From NCBI RefSeq assembly GCF_004217175.1, contig NZ_SHKI01000005.1, positions 186,001-250,000 of the forward strand: 64,000 bases of DNA. The letters are read 5' to 3'. Below, one piece after another: positions 1 through 8,294 of this stretch. Each line of letters opens with the position of its first letter. Within the stretch, counting starts at the first letter, position 1. Below the pieces are notes generated by a model. The model was not told where the DNA came from. It ran no database searches and worked only from the letters and a program-made list of their open reading frames with translations. The DNA comes from Leucobacter luti (GTDB lineage: Bacteria > Actinomycetota > Actinomycetes > Actinomycetales > Microbacteriaceae). The translations under genes and the position numbers were made by a program.

Positions 1-1509
1 GACCCGAGCGCTGAAGAAGCGACGACGGAGGAAGCCACTACGGACGAGGCTGCGACCGACGAGGCTGCGACGGATGACGCCGCGGCCGACGAAGAGGTTG
101 AGTCCGGGCGTCAGAACATGACGACGTTCACGGGCGACGGCGGGCCGGTGCTCAGCAACATCTTCACGAAGCTGATCTACGCGCTGAAGTTCCAGGACAT
201 GGAGGTGCTGCTCTCGGGCGCCGTTGTGGACGGGTCGCAGATTCTCTACGATCGCAACCCGGTGCAGCGCGTGCAGAAGGTGGCGCCGTACCTCACCATC
301 GACGCGTCGCCGTATGCATCGGTGGTCGACGGCCGCCTCGTGTGGATCGTTGACGGGTACACCACCTCGGCGAACTACCCGTACTCCGAAGTCACCGACA
401 TGAACGCGCTGACCGTTGACTCGTCGAACAAGACGCGCGACCCACTGCCGAAGAACGTGAACTACATTCGCAACTCGGTGAAGGCGACCGTCGACGCGTA
501 CGACGGCTCGATCTCGCTCTACGCCTGGGACTCCGAGGACCCGCTGCTCAAGTCCTGGGGCAAGATTTTCCCGGGCACACTCAAGGATGTTTCTGAGATG
601 AGCGGTGGCCTGCTGAGCCACGTTCGCTACCCGTCTGACCTGTTCAAGGTGCAGCGCGCAGTGCTCGGCGAGTACCACGTGACCGATCCGGACGCGTTCT
701 ACTCGGCGGAGGACCGCTGGCGCACGCCGAACGACCCGGTATCGAGTGCGACGGCGGACGCCGTGAAGTTCGCTCAGCCGCCGTACTACCTGACGCTTGC
801 GGCGGGTGCGAACGCTGATCCGAACTACTCGATCTACTCCACGTACATTCCTGACGCCAGCGGGGAGGGCCAGCGCGACATCCTCACCGGGTACCTCGCC
901 GCGAACTCGAACGCCGGGTCGAAGGACGGTACGATCTCCGAGGACTACGGCACGCTGAAGCTGCTGACGCTGCCGAAGGGCAACTCGATCCCCGGCCCGG
1001 GCCAGGTGCAGAACAGCTTCACCACCGACTCGAAGGTCTCGAACCTGCTGAACATCCTCCGGCAGGGCGAGAGTAAGGTGATCAGCGGTAACCTGCTGAC
1101 GCTCCCGGTCGGCGGCGGCCTGCTGTACGTGCAGCCGGTGTACGTGCAGGCGACCTCGGGCACGAGCTTCCCGATCCTGCAGAAGGTGCTGGTCTCGTTC
1201 GGCGATGACATCGCGTTCGAGGACACGCTCGACGCCGCGCTCGACGAGCTGTTCGGCGGAAACTCCGGGGCGAACGCCGGCGACGGTGCAACTCCGGTCG
1301 TGCCGGGCGACGACACGCCCGCCGACGACGCCGAGACGGGGAACGGCTCAAGCAGTGGGTCCTCCGACCCGCTGGATCCGGTCCTCAAGGAGATGCAGCA
1401 GGCAATCCAGGATCGCGACAAGGCGATGAAGGACGGCGACTGGACCGCCTACGGCGAGGCCGACGAGCGGCTGCGCCAGGCGCTCGAGAACGCGCTCCAG
1501 GGCAGCTAG
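1..1509 (+). CDS. UPF0182 family membrane protein, C-terminal part (5' end outside window)
   Basis: The frame is open from base 1 and ends at TAG 1507-1509, giving 502 visible codons; the start lies upstream of the window. The residues after a Glu/Thr/Ala/Asp-rich linker (first ~40 codons) match the extracytoplasmic domain of UPF0182/COG1615 proteins: runs such as LSNIFTKLIYALKFQDMEVL and YLTIDASPYASVVDGRLVWI are characteristic. The family normally has about seven N-terminal membrane helices, which are not in view. The protein ends in an acidic linker and a short helical tail. Its function is not established in the family. The downstream ATPase is convergent, separated by a strong hairpin. 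Confidence 0.85.
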   Translation, partial: DPSAEEATTEEATTDEAATDEAATDDAAADEEVESGRQNMTTFTGDGGPVLSNIFTKLIYALKFQDMEVLLSGAVVDGSQILYDRNPVQRVQKVAPYLTIDASPYASVVDGRLVWIVDGYTTSANYPYSEVTDMNALTVDSSNKTRDPLPKNVNYIRNSVKATVDAYDGSISLYAWDSEDPLLKSWGKIFPGTLKDVSEMSGGLLSHVRYPSDLFKVQRAVLGEYHVTDPDAFYSAEDRWRTPNDPVSSATADAVKFAQPPYYLTLAAGANADPNYSIYSTYIPDASGEGQRDILTGYLAANSNAGSKDGTISEDYGTLKLLTLPKGNSIPGPGQVQNSFTTDSKVSNLLNILRQGESKVISGNLLTLPVGGGLLYVQPVYVQATSGTSFPILQKVLVSFGDDIAFEDTLDAALDELFGGNSGANAGDGATPVVPGDDTPADDAETGNGSSSGSSDPLDPVLKEMQQAIQDRDKAMKDGDWTAYGEADERLRQALENALQGS

Positions 1510-1526
1510 CTCGGCGCGGCTTCGCA

Positions 1527-1576
1527 GCAGCGGGCCCGGGTGACGATCTACGGATTGTCTCCCGGGCCCGCTGCGT
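1527..1576. terminator. Bidirectional hairpin terminator
   Basis: A perfect 14-bp inverted repeat (1527-1540 with 1561-1574) around a 20-nt loop lies between the convergent UPF0182 and ATPase genes, followed by a short T-rich stretch. Confidence 0.7.
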
Positions 1577-1614
1577 TGTTGGGGTGCGCGCGCGGACGAC
1601 CGGGGTGGCGCTTG

Positions 1615-1641
1615 CTGCTGCTGCTGCTGCTGCTGCTGCTG
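1615..1641. repeat. Simple (CTG)9 trinucleotide repeat
   Basis: Nine perfect CTG units lie just beyond the stop codon of the minus-strand ATPase (stop at 1651-1653), outside any supported gene. Confidence 0.9.
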
Positions 1642-1650
1642 TGGCTCCCG

Positions 1651-2778
1651 TTACCGCTTCGGCCAACGCCAGTTGGGGCCCTCGAACCTGAGCTGGCCCG
1701 CAACATGGGTCTCGCCGCCCGGCTTCTCGAGTTGAATCATGCGTGCCTCGTTCGAGAGGGCTCGCACGAGCGGTTCGGCGTGCGTGACCACGATAATCTG
1801 GGAGAACCGCGCGGCGTTGCGGATCAGCTCCGCAAGCCCGGGGAGCAGGCTCGGGTGGAGGCTGCCCTCTGGTTCGTTGAGTACGAGTAGCTCCGGCGGC
1901 CGCGGGGTGAGGAGCGCGGTGGCGAGCAGCAAGAACCTGAGCGTCCCGTCTGACAGCTCGGCCGCGCTCACACGGCGGGCCAGCCCCGGCTGTTCGAGGC
2001 AGACGCGCCCGATGCCGGAGTCGTCGCCCTCGAGCGCCGCCCTCGCGCCATCGAAGGCGGCCCCGACTGCGTCCTGCAGGCGATCAGCGTCGCCCACACC
2101 GAGCACCGTCGCGAGCGCGCCCGGCAGATTCGCCCCCGAAGCGTCGAGCACCGGCGTGAAGCTCACCGGCCCCGGACGACGCGCGGGCGCTTCCGGATCC
2201 GTGCGCAGGTGGTCGTAGAACCGCCACCTGCGCGCGGCCTCCCTGAGCGCAAACAACTCCGGCGTCTCGCTCGGCGTCGCGAGCGTGGCGAGCATCGATT
2301 CGCTCTCGCGCACGCGCCAATCGCTGAGTGTGAGCTTGCCCGAGTCGTCGCGAAGCCGCACCGCGAGGGAGCGGCGCTCCGCGAGGACCGCGGACGGTCG
2401 CAGGGTCTCTCCGTGCCACACGGTCTCGTTCTTCACCTCGGGGTCAAGCAGCCGCTCAACACCGGGCACGCTGAATGCCGGCAGCTGGGGGAGTCCCAGG
2501 TCGATCGCGTACGAGAGCTCGTCCGTGGCAACTCCGAGCCGGAGGGCAACGGGCTGGCTCGACGGCCGTGACCCCGCGTGAAGTGCGCTGCGCAGGCCGC
2601 CCTCGGCGACGAGCGAGCTGAGCGCGCCCTCGCGGACGATCTCGGCGAGCAGGCGGAGGGCGCGATACACGTTGGACTTGCCGCTCCCGTTTGGGCCCGT
2701 CACCACAGAGAGCTGGTCGAGTTCGAGCGTGACCTCCCGCAGCGAGCGATAGTTCTCGATTGCGAGGGTGCGGATCAT
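1651..2778 (-). CDS. AAA family ATPase (SMC/OLD-like, AAA_21 type)
   Basis: A 375-residue cytoplasmic ATPase. The N-terminus MIRTLAIENYRSL is the usual start of RecF/OLD-like ATPases. A Walker A motif GPNGSGKS lies at about residues 29-36, an ABC-like signature LSDGTLR at about 277, Walker B as LLVLNEPEGSLHPS, and a final H-loop in IIVVTHAE. The length fits stand-alone AAA_21 ATPases (350-400 aa), which are often annotated as chromosome-segregation or antiphage-type ATPases. No partner gene (TOPRIM or nuclease) is next to it, so a defence role is not supported. ATG 2778 is the natural start. Confidence 0.8.
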   Translation of the reverse strand: MIRTLAIENYRSLREVTLELDQLSVVTGPNGSGKSNVYRALRLLAEIVREGALSSLVAEGGLRSALHAGSRPSSQPVALRLGVATDELSYAIDLGLPQLPAFSVPGVERLLDPEVKNETVWHGETLRPSAVLAERRSLAVRLRDDSGKLTLSDWRVRESESMLATLATPSETPELFALREAARRWRFYDHLRTDPEAPARRPGPVSFTPVLDASGANLPGALATVLGVGDADRLQDAVGAAFDGARAALEGDDSGIGRVCLEQPGLARRVSAAELSDGTLRFLLLATALLTPRPPELLVLNEPEGSLHPSLLPGLAELIRNAARFSQIIVVTHAEPLVRALSNEARMIQLEKPGGETHVAGQLRFEGPNWRWPKR

Positions 2779-3034
2779 GTCTCAACTGTAGCCGGGGCCC
2801 GCGCGCGTGGCGCCGCGGGCTGAGTGCGATCCGGGCTCGTGGTCCGCGAGCGCCTGGGGCATCCGGACGGGTTCCTCCCTCGGGGCGAGCTTGCGGATTT
2901 CCCAGGCCGTAGTGCACCCGGGCGCTGTCCGAGCCAGGGGCCCGCGATCAGGTTCAGATCATACGCAGAGGGTATGGTGGACGGCCCCGGACCCGCCCGA
3001 ATTGGGTGCTTGTATGGAAAGAAGGGTAATGAAC

Positions 3035-3766
3035 ATGTCAACCTTTGTCTCGGACCTTTTCGCTGGAAAAACTGCCCTTGTTACTGGAGGCACGTCTGGA
3101 ATCGGTCAAGCGACGGCAGAGTATCTCGCGCGTCACGGTGCTCACGTCGTAGCGATTGGCTTGGGCGCCGACAGAACCGCTGTCAGCGACGGGGTCGAGC
3201 TGGACCTTCGTGAGGTAGACGTCACTGACGACAAGGCGCTGAAAGCAGTCATTGCTGATCTCGACCGACTCGATATTCTGGTCCCTGCTGCGGGCATCAG
3301 TTTGGGTGATCGCGAGATCGAATGGGAAGCGTTCAATACGGTTCTCTCCATTCAGCTCAACGCCGTCTACCGAATCACTGATCTTGCGCACCCTCTCCTG
3401 GCCGCGTCTCAGGGCTCTGTGATCAACATCGCCTCGATGTACTCATTCTTCGGCGGGGGGCGTCGCGTGGCCTATTCCGCAGCGAAGGGAGCTGTTGTCC
3501 AGATCACAAAGTCTCTTGCCGAAGCGTGGGCTCCAGACGGAATCCGCGTAAACGCGGTTGCCCCGGGCTGGATCAACACTCCACTGCTTGCCACCATCGA
3601 AGACCAGGCAGTCGTGGATCGCTTACTCTCTAGGACTCCGCTCAATCGGTTCGGAGATCCCGAAGAAATTGGCAAGGCCATCGCTTTCCTTGCGTCAGAC
3701 GCGGCGTCATTCATTACCGGCGTAGTGCTCCCGGTTGATGGGGGCTACTTGACCACTGGGATTTGA
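3035..3766 (+). CDS. SDR family NAD(P)-dependent oxidoreductase
   Basis: A 243-residue classical short-chain dehydrogenase. The cofactor loop TGGTSGIG lies near residue 19, the active-site Ser in INIASMYS, and the catalytic YSAAK; the C-terminal VDGGY motif is present. The in-frame ATG at 3029 is an alternative start, but 3035 sits 8 nt from the GAAGGG ribosome site at 3021-3026. The gene stands alone between the ATPase and the tRNA. Its base composition is visibly less GC-rich than its neighbours, and it borders a tRNA that is an integration hotspot, so horizontal acquisition is plausible. The substrate cannot be predicted. Confidence 0.85.
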   Translation: MSTFVSDLFAGKTALVTGGTSGIGQATAEYLARHGAHVVAIGLGADRTAVSDGVELDLREVDVTDDKALKAVIADLDRLDILVPAAGISLGDREIEWEAFNTVLSIQLNAVYRITDLAHPLLAASQGSVINIASMYSFFGGGRRVAYSAAKGAVVQITKSLAEAWAPDGIRVNAVAPGWINTPLLATIEDQAVVDRLLSRTPLNRFGDPEEIGKAIAFLASDAASFITGVVLPVDGGYLTTGI

Positions 3767-3834
3767 CTCGCCCTCCGCCCCAGCAGCGGCAGGGTGCCGG
3801 AAACGGGCGAGTTTGGACTCATCCAGGAATGCAA

Positions 3835-3872
3835 ACAGCCCCTGATCTGGTTTTCACCTCATCAGGGGCTGT
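3835..3872 (-). terminator. Terminator of tRNA-fMet copy A
   Basis: A 12-bp inverted repeat (3835-3846 with 3861-3872) lies just 3' of the tRNA on the minus strand. It differs by only one base from the hairpin beside the second tRNA at 33634-33671. Confidence 0.75.
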
Positions 3873-3878
3873 CATTCG

Positions 3879-3952
3879 TTGCGGGGGCAGGATTTGAACC
3901 TACGACCTCCGGGTTATGAGCCCGGCGAGCTACCGAACTGCTCCACCCCGCG
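3879..3952 (-). tRNA. tRNA-fMet (CAU), copy A, intact
   Basis: A full cloverleaf reads on the minus strand. The acceptor has the initiator-specific unpaired C1/A72 followed by six pairs. The anticodon stem carries the three consecutive G-C pairs (GGG/CCC) typical of initiator tRNA around a CTCATAA loop, and the T-arm contains GTTCAAAT. It is 74 nt without an encoded CCA. Confidence 0.95.
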
Positions 3953-4185
3953 GCACGATCATTAGCCTACCGGGCGGGGGTCTGGTGGCGCCAAATCGCC
4001 GAAACGGTGGCGTGTTGCGGGGGCGAGGCTCGTCCACAGCTCGTGCGCTACGCGGAGCGGGACGCGGCGGAACGAGCCCGCCCGCCGCCCGATCGGCCGG
4101 GGTCGTGCTGCGGTGTCGGCGTGCCGGCCATCGCGCGTCCAAGCGGGGAAGCAGGCGGCGCACTCACGCGGCCGAGAAAAGTGCG
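3953..4185. other. Spacer between the tRNA-fMet copies, no gene seen
   Basis: A GC-rich spacer upstream of tRNA copy A. A TAGGCT -10-like sequence faces the tRNA on the minus strand. The open frames here are GC-driven and have no ribosome sites. Confidence 0.5.
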
Positions 4186-4223
4186 AGGCCCTCGATCAGG
4201 AAATTCATCCAGATCGAGGGCCT
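4186..4223 (-). terminator. Original terminator of the second tRNA-fMet, now separated from its gene
   Basis: An 11-bp perfect inverted repeat (4186-4196 with 4213-4223) lies just outside the 37-bp tRNA fragment. It should be the terminator that followed the second tRNA before the element integrated. Its sequence differs from the other two tRNA terminators. Confidence 0.65.
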
Positions 4224-4227
4224 ATCT

Positions 4228-4264
4228 CGTTGCGGGGGCAGGATTTGAACCTACGACCTCCGGG
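4228..4264. repeat. attL core: 37-bp duplicate of the tRNA-fMet 3' half
   Basis: The 37 bases are identical to 33676-33712 and to the 3' part of tRNA copy A. Identity stops at 4264, inside the anticodon stem. This is the standard footprint of a tyrosine-recombinase element integrating into a tRNA 3' end. The integrase gene starts 164 bp away. Confidence 0.9.
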
Positions 4265-4346
4265 GTAGTAAATGTTCATATTTGACACCTTGCGGCGACT
4301 GTTGAAAAATATAACTCTGACCAGGCGTTATCTACGTAAAGTGTCC

Positions 4347-4421
4347 CGCAGTATCATTCAGTCCACCCGCAGTATCACGGATTCTTTAGCGTAGTGTTTA
4401 GCGTAGTTTCCGACTACGCTA
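4347..4421. promoter_or_regulatory. Left-end integrase arm-type repeats
   Basis: CGCAGTATCA occurs at 4347-4356 and 4368-4377. TTTAGCGTAGT occurs at 4385-4395 and 4397-4407, and an inverted ACTACGCTA at 4413-4421. The same two motifs occur near the right end at 33557-33609. They lie directly before the integrase start, so Int binding could also repress its own gene (inference). Confidence 0.7.
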
Positions 4422-4427
4422 GAAGGC

Positions 4428-5738
4428 ATGAGCACAGCAACCGCAGTAGTGAAGATGCCCGCGAAGTCGGCGAAGAAGGCCCCCGCGGCGAAGAGCCGCC
4501 TCGCCGAGGGTGAGCACAGCATCGACCGCGCGAACGTGCGCGTCGTCGGCGACAAGAAGCTCCTCGATTGGCGCATCCGCCTCCACGGCGACGCGGAGCC
4601 CGTGGCGAGGCGCACGCAGATGCCGAAGGGCTCGTCGAACGCCGAGGTGAAGGCCAAAGCCAAGTCCACGGCAGAAGAGATGCTGCGCTCTGGTGGGAAG
4701 AAGGCCGATTGGAAGCCGAGCTCCTCCCTCGGGGAGTTTGCTCGGGAAGTGGTGACGGCCGACATTGACAAGGCTGGCGTGGCTGCTCGCACGAAGGATC
4801 AGTACCGCGGCGCGCTGCGGCTGCTGATCGGCGACTGCGAACGGCATGGACATGCGCGGGCGCTCGGTCGTCGCACGATCGCTGCTGCGGTGAAGTACGA
4901 CGTCCTGGAGGACTGCCTACTGGAGATCGCCGAGCTGCACGGCGCGGAGATTGCCCGCCAGTCGCGCACGGTGCTGAGCGGCTATGTGATGAAAGCACTG
5001 AAGCGCCGGAACCTGATCCAGGGGAACCCTATCCGTGGCGAGAGGCTCGATCTGAAGGCCAATGCGCGCCCGCACGACGGGCGCACGGGCGGCGTGGCTC
5101 TCTCAGAGGCGGACTACCGACGCGTGGTGGAGCATCTGCTGGCGATCGACCCTGCCGAGGGTGTTGAGAAGCCGAAGCGCGGTCGCTGGACTTTGGCTGA
5201 CCGGATCGCTCAGCGCCGCAACGCTATTGACCTGACCCTGCTGCAGGCCGCCACCGGGTTGCGCGTCAATGAGGCGCGGCAGGTGTGGCGGGACCTGATG
5301 CTCGATGACGCCGACGGCCTGCGGGTCAACGTCGTGAAGGAGATCGCCAAGGGTGGCACCCCGCGCGTCGCGTACGTGCTGAACGAGGACATCGCTGTGC
5401 GCGTGCGTGAGCGCCTTTCGCAGCCCGGGGTAGGCTCTGACCCGCTGGTGGGCTCTCCGTACGCGGAGAGCGCCGTCTGGGACCTGTCGAACCTCACGTC
5501 AGTGAACCGGTCCCTCTATCTGGAGCTTGCGGAGGACCTGAAGATCGCCGCGTTCGAGAAGGAGCGCTCCCACATCTGGCGCGCGACCCTGAACACGCTG
5601 CTCAAGGGCACCGTGCCGGATGTGATGCTCGAAGCGCAGTTCGGCCACACGGCCGACGTGAACCGGTCGCACTACACAGATACGGCCATGCCGCTTTCCG
5701 TTGCCGAGGCGGCGATTCAGCGCCTCGCGCAGGCTTGA
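4428..5738 (+). CDS. Tyrosine-family site-specific integrase
   Basis: A 436-residue phage-type integrase that should catalyse integration and excision at the tRNA-fMet attachment site. After a basic N-terminal region (~1-60), an arm/SAM-like core-binding region spans ~100-215. The catalytic domain carries Arg279 in ATGLRVNEAR, a beta-hairpin Lys near 308, HxxR as H382-IW-R385, His407 in FGHTAD and the nucleophile Tyr416 in SHYTD, so all catalytic residues are present. ATG 4428 has AGAAGG almost abutting it; ATG 4455 is a possible alternative. The gene sits at one end of the element next to attL, as expected. Confidence 0.93.
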   Translation: MSTATAVVKMPAKSAKKAPAAKSRLAEGEHSIDRANVRVVGDKKLLDWRIRLHGDAEPVARRTQMPKGSSNAEVKAKAKSTAEEMLRSGGKKADWKPSSSLGEFAREVVTADIDKAGVAARTKDQYRGALRLLIGDCERHGHARALGRRTIAAAVKYDVLEDCLLEIAELHGAEIARQSRTVLSGYVMKALKRRNLIQGNPIRGERLDLKANARPHDGRTGGVALSEADYRRVVEHLLAIDPAEGVEKPKRGRWTLADRIAQRRNAIDLTLLQAATGLRVNEARQVWRDLMLDDADGLRVNVVKEIAKGGTPRVAYVLNEDIAVRVRERLSQPGVGSDPLVGSPYAESAVWDLSNLTSVNRSLYLELAEDLKIAAFEKERSHIWRATLNTLLKGTVPDVMLEAQFGHTADVNRSHYTDTAMPLSVAEAAIQRLAQA

Positions 5739-5740
5739 AG

Positions 5741-5770
5741 TTGCGTGATGCTTGCATCACTTGCTAGGAT
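5741..5770 (+). promoter_or_regulatory. Promoter with palindromic operator in the spacer
   Basis: TTGCGT (5741-5746) and TAGGAT (5765-5770) are separated by 18 bp. The palindrome GTGATGC-TT-GCATCAC (5745-5760) overlaps the -35 box and fills most of the spacer, so a repressor there would block transcription of the xis/primase operon. Confidence 0.5.
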
Positions 5771-5947
5771 CGCAGCAGCTTAGGCGATCCGAAAGGAACT
5801 CCCGAGCTACAAGACAAATGAACACGAGTGTGGTTGCACGACAGATAACGGACCGGCACCAGGACGAGCCTGGGCCACCTCTTCGGAGGTAAAGGTACTA
5901 GGGGGAGGTAAACCCCCGAGCACTCCTCTTTGAGAGGAGTGTGCCTT
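5771..5947 (+). promoter_or_regulatory. Structured leader with possible leader peptide and a masked ribosome site
   Basis: The ~180-nt leader contains a 24-codon open frame (ATG 5818 to TAA 5890-5892, ending Leu-Arg-Arg) without a well-placed ribosome site. Three short hairpins follow (about 5877-5890, 5900-5915, 5921-5941). The last pairs CACTCCTCT with AGAGGAGTG, which places the AGGAG ribosome site of the next gene in the stem. Confidence 0.4.
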
Positions 5948-6250
5948 ATGGCCGCCATCAGCAAGGCCAAGAAGCCCCCCGCAAACCCCCGCACCGGCCG
6001 CGTCTCGAAGGCTGAGAGTCTCGTCGTCGAGGCCCCGCCTGTGATCGAGCTCACGCCTGGCGCGCTCTCGTCGCCGAACGCTGCTCAGTACGTCGGTCTG
6101 AACAACCGCACGCTCGCGAATATGCGCGCTCAGGGCCGTGGCCCTCGCTTCTTCCGTGCGGGTGGTCTGAACTCGCGCGTCTACTACCTCGTCAAGGATC
6201 TCGACGCCTGGCTCGAAGAGCGGGTCGCGGCCTCGAACGGGGGTGCGTGA
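5948..6250 (+). CDS. AlpA/excisionase-like helix-turn-helix protein
   Basis: A 100-residue basic protein. Residues ~40-90 (SPNAAQYVGLNNRTLANMRA then GRGPRFF and YYLVKDLDAWLEER) match the MerR-like winged-helix fold of AlpA/Xis DNA-binding proteins. Such proteins direct excision or activate integrase and replication genes of integrative elements. ATG 5948 is preferred over the upstream in-frame TTG 5930 because AGGAG (5936-5940) lies 7 nt before it; that site is in a hairpin. The gene lies between int and the primase and ends 4 nt before the primase ATG, so they form one operon. Confidence 0.75.
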   Translation: MAAISKAKKPPANPRTGRVSKAESLVVEAPPVIELTPGALSSPNAAQYVGLNNRTLANMRAQGRGPRFFRAGGLNSRVYYLVKDLDAWLEERVAASNGGA

Positions 6251-6254
6251 GACC

Positions 6255-7781
6255 ATGCACCAGAACGAGAACAGCCCCGGTACTGGTAACACCGAGGCCG
6301 TCGAAGTAGCTGCTGACGCTACGCACAAGTCTACCAGTCTCGACGCTGCTGCGCAGCTGTCGCATGTCGATGTTATCCAGCGCAAGCTGAATCTCGCGCT
6401 GGCTGACGCCTCCGACAATCAGGCCAAGCTCGCGTACCATTTCGCGGCCGATCATGGGCACCGGGTGAAGTACACGGCCGGTCTCAAGTGGTTCGTCTTC
6501 GACGGCACGCGGTACAAGGCGGACGAGAACGAGGCCGTGGTCACCCGTCTGCTCCTGGATACGCTCCGGGCGCTCAAGGCGGAGGGTGTGGCTGAGGCTG
6601 CCGCTGCGTTGGATAAGTCGGACGAGAGGAAGGCTGCAGAAGCGAAGACCGGTATGGCTGCGAACGCGCAGACGAGCAGCGGTCTCGACTCGATCCTGAA
6701 GATCGCGGGGAGGCTTTCGGGCATCGCCGCACAGGTGAGCGACTTCGACGCCAAGCCGCACCTGCTCAACATGCCGAGCGGGACCCTCGATCTGAATACC
6801 GGCATGCGGCATCCTCACGATCCGCACGACATGCTCACCAAGGTCACCGTCGGCGACTACGACCCGCAGGCCCCGGCGCAGTCCGTTCTGTGGGACGAGT
6901 TCCTCGCGACCGTGCTGCCTGACGCCGAGGTGCTCCGTTACCTCCAGCAGGCCGTGGGCCTCTCGCTGTGGGGCGCGGTGCTGCTGCATGTTCTGCTGAT
7001 CCTGATCGGTACGGGCCGCAACGGCAAGGGCGTGTTCTACAACGCCGTCATGCACGCGCTGGGCGACTACGCGACGGTGGCCGACGACGGGCTCTTCGAG
7101 GCCACGCACGGCCGCAACGCGAACAGCGCTTCGCCCGCGATCGCGAAGCTGCGCGGGGCACGCTTCCTGGTCTCTTCGGAGCTCGACGAGAAGGCCCGGC
7201 TCGACGCGGCGCTCACCAAGCGCCTCACGGGCGGCGACAAGCTGTCTGCCCGCGATCTCTGGGCCAAGCCGTTCGAGTTCGATCCCGCGTTCACGGCGTT
7301 CATGGTGACGAACTTCCTGCCGAAGCTCCCTGCCAACGACGCCGCCGTCTGGGCCCGCGTGCGCGTGGTGCCGTTCAGCGTGGTCATCCCGGACGCGCAG
7401 CAGGACGTCCTCCTGCCTGAGAAGCTCAAGGCTCATGCTGACGCCGTGCTGGCGTGGGCGGCGCGAGGGTGGACTGACTACCAGGCGAATGGCCTGGTGA
7501 CGCCGGCCGCGGTGCAGGTCGCCACGCAGGAGTACGCCGAGAGCCAGGACGACGTGCGCCGCTTCATCGATGAGTGCTGCAACCCTGCCCCTCTTGCTAC
7601 TTCGTTCGTTACTACGGGGCTGCACAGTGCCTACACCGAGTGGGCGCAGGGCGAGAACATTCACCCGGCTCACATCCTCGGCAAGACCAAGTTCAGCCAG
7701 TCGTTGGAGCGTCTGGGGTATCCCGGTGTGAAGTCCCGCCACGGGACCGCGCACGGGCTCGTCGCCGTCAGTAAGCCGTAG
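6255..7781 (+). CDS. D5/P4-type DNA primase-helicase (SF3 ATPase)
   Basis: A 508-residue replication protein. The N-terminal half (~60-200) resembles the D5_N region, with a characteristic KPHLLNMPSGTLDL segment. The helicase part has Walker A GTGRNGKG near residue 252, Walker B-like FLVSSELDE, and the SF3 motif C region FTAFMVTNFLPKLP. A C-terminal winged-helix-like segment ends in SRHGTAHGLV. The family unwinds origins of phages, plasmids and integrative elements. ATG 6255 follows the previous stop by 4 nt; the in-frame GTG 6243, overlapping that stop, is an alternative. Its presence implies the excised element can replicate. Confidence 0.88.
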   Translation: MHQNENSPGTGNTEAVEVAADATHKSTSLDAAAQLSHVDVIQRKLNLALADASDNQAKLAYHFAADHGHRVKYTAGLKWFVFDGTRYKADENEAVVTRLLLDTLRALKAEGVAEAAAALDKSDERKAAEAKTGMAANAQTSSGLDSILKIAGRLSGIAAQVSDFDAKPHLLNMPSGTLDLNTGMRHPHDPHDMLTKVTVGDYDPQAPAQSVLWDEFLATVLPDAEVLRYLQQAVGLSLWGAVLLHVLLILIGTGRNGKGVFYNAVMHALGDYATVADDGLFEATHGRNANSASPAIAKLRGARFLVSSELDEKARLDAALTKRLTGGDKLSARDLWAKPFEFDPAFTAFMVTNFLPKLPANDAAVWARVRVVPFSVVIPDAQQDVLLPEKLKAHADAVLAWAARGWTDYQANGLVTPAAVQVATQEYAESQDDVRRFIDECCNPAPLATSFVTTGLHSAYTEWAQGENIHPAHILGKTKFSQSLERLGYPGVKSRHGTAHGLVAVSKP

Positions 7782-7786
7782 CAACA

Positions 7787-7827
7787 GCGGGCCGCGCGGT
7801 CGGGGCAACCCTCGGCCGCGCGCCCGC
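7787..7827 (+). terminator. Imperfect GC-rich hairpin after the primase gene
   Basis: GCGGGC...CGCGCGG pairs with CCGCGCG...GCCCGC with one bulge, 6 nt after the primase stop. There is no T-run, so termination is uncertain. Confidence 0.4.
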
Positions 7828-7923
7828 AGCACTGCTCCAGGTACGCGCACCAGAGCGTGAACAAGATTCAGACCCGAGCTGCCCTGTGAGGCGGCTAGTA
7901 CATCGACAGAGAGGAGCCACATC

Positions 7924-8274
7924 GTGGCAACGATCACGGCGAAGAAGATCGCCGACATGGAGGCACAGCGCCGCAAGCTCGACCGTGAGATCAGGTCCGC
8001 GAAGCGGGCGGAGGCTGCGGCTGCCAAGCAGGCGTTGCTGTCCGCTCGTCAGGCGCTCGGCGTCTGGCTTACGGAGTCCGTTGGCGCGGACACCACCGAG
8101 GCCGTGGAGCGCCTCCATGCAGCGCTCGACACCGACGAGGTGCGGGCGCATCTCGCGAGCAAGGTGTCGGCAGAATCGCCGGACACTTCCGCGCAGGGTG
8201 ACGACGCTGACCGCCCGGAATCGCCGGACACTTCGGGCGCTCAGCATGAGGCGTACGGCGGTCGCGATGCGTAG
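7924..8274 (+). CDS. Small coiled-coil protein, possible mobilisation accessory
   Basis: A 116-residue protein starting at GTG 7924, 8 nt after AGGAG. Residues 5-55 form a charged Ala/Lys/Arg/Glu helix (KKIADMEAQRRKLDREIRSA) likely to be a coiled coil. The tail is acidic and carries ESPDTS twice. I do not recognise the family. Its position directly before the candidate oriT and the relaxase gene resembles MobC-like accessory proteins, but this is inference from context only. Confidence 0.6.
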   Translation: MATITAKKIADMEAQRRKLDREIRSAKRAEAAAAKQALLSARQALGVWLTESVGADTTEAVERLHAALDTDEVRAHLASKVSAESPDTSAQGDDADRPESPDTSGAQHEAYGGRDA

Positions 8275-8294
8275 CGTCGTGACCATGTCGGAGG

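Noticed and set aside
1651..2778. OLD-type antiphage defence system
   Set aside because: The ATPase has no TOPRIM nuclease domain and no partner helicase or nuclease nearby.
6192..8027. 611-codon open frame on the minus strand
   Set aside because: It is antisense to the clearly homologous primase gene and rich in Arg/Val/His; it is a GC-bias shadow frame.
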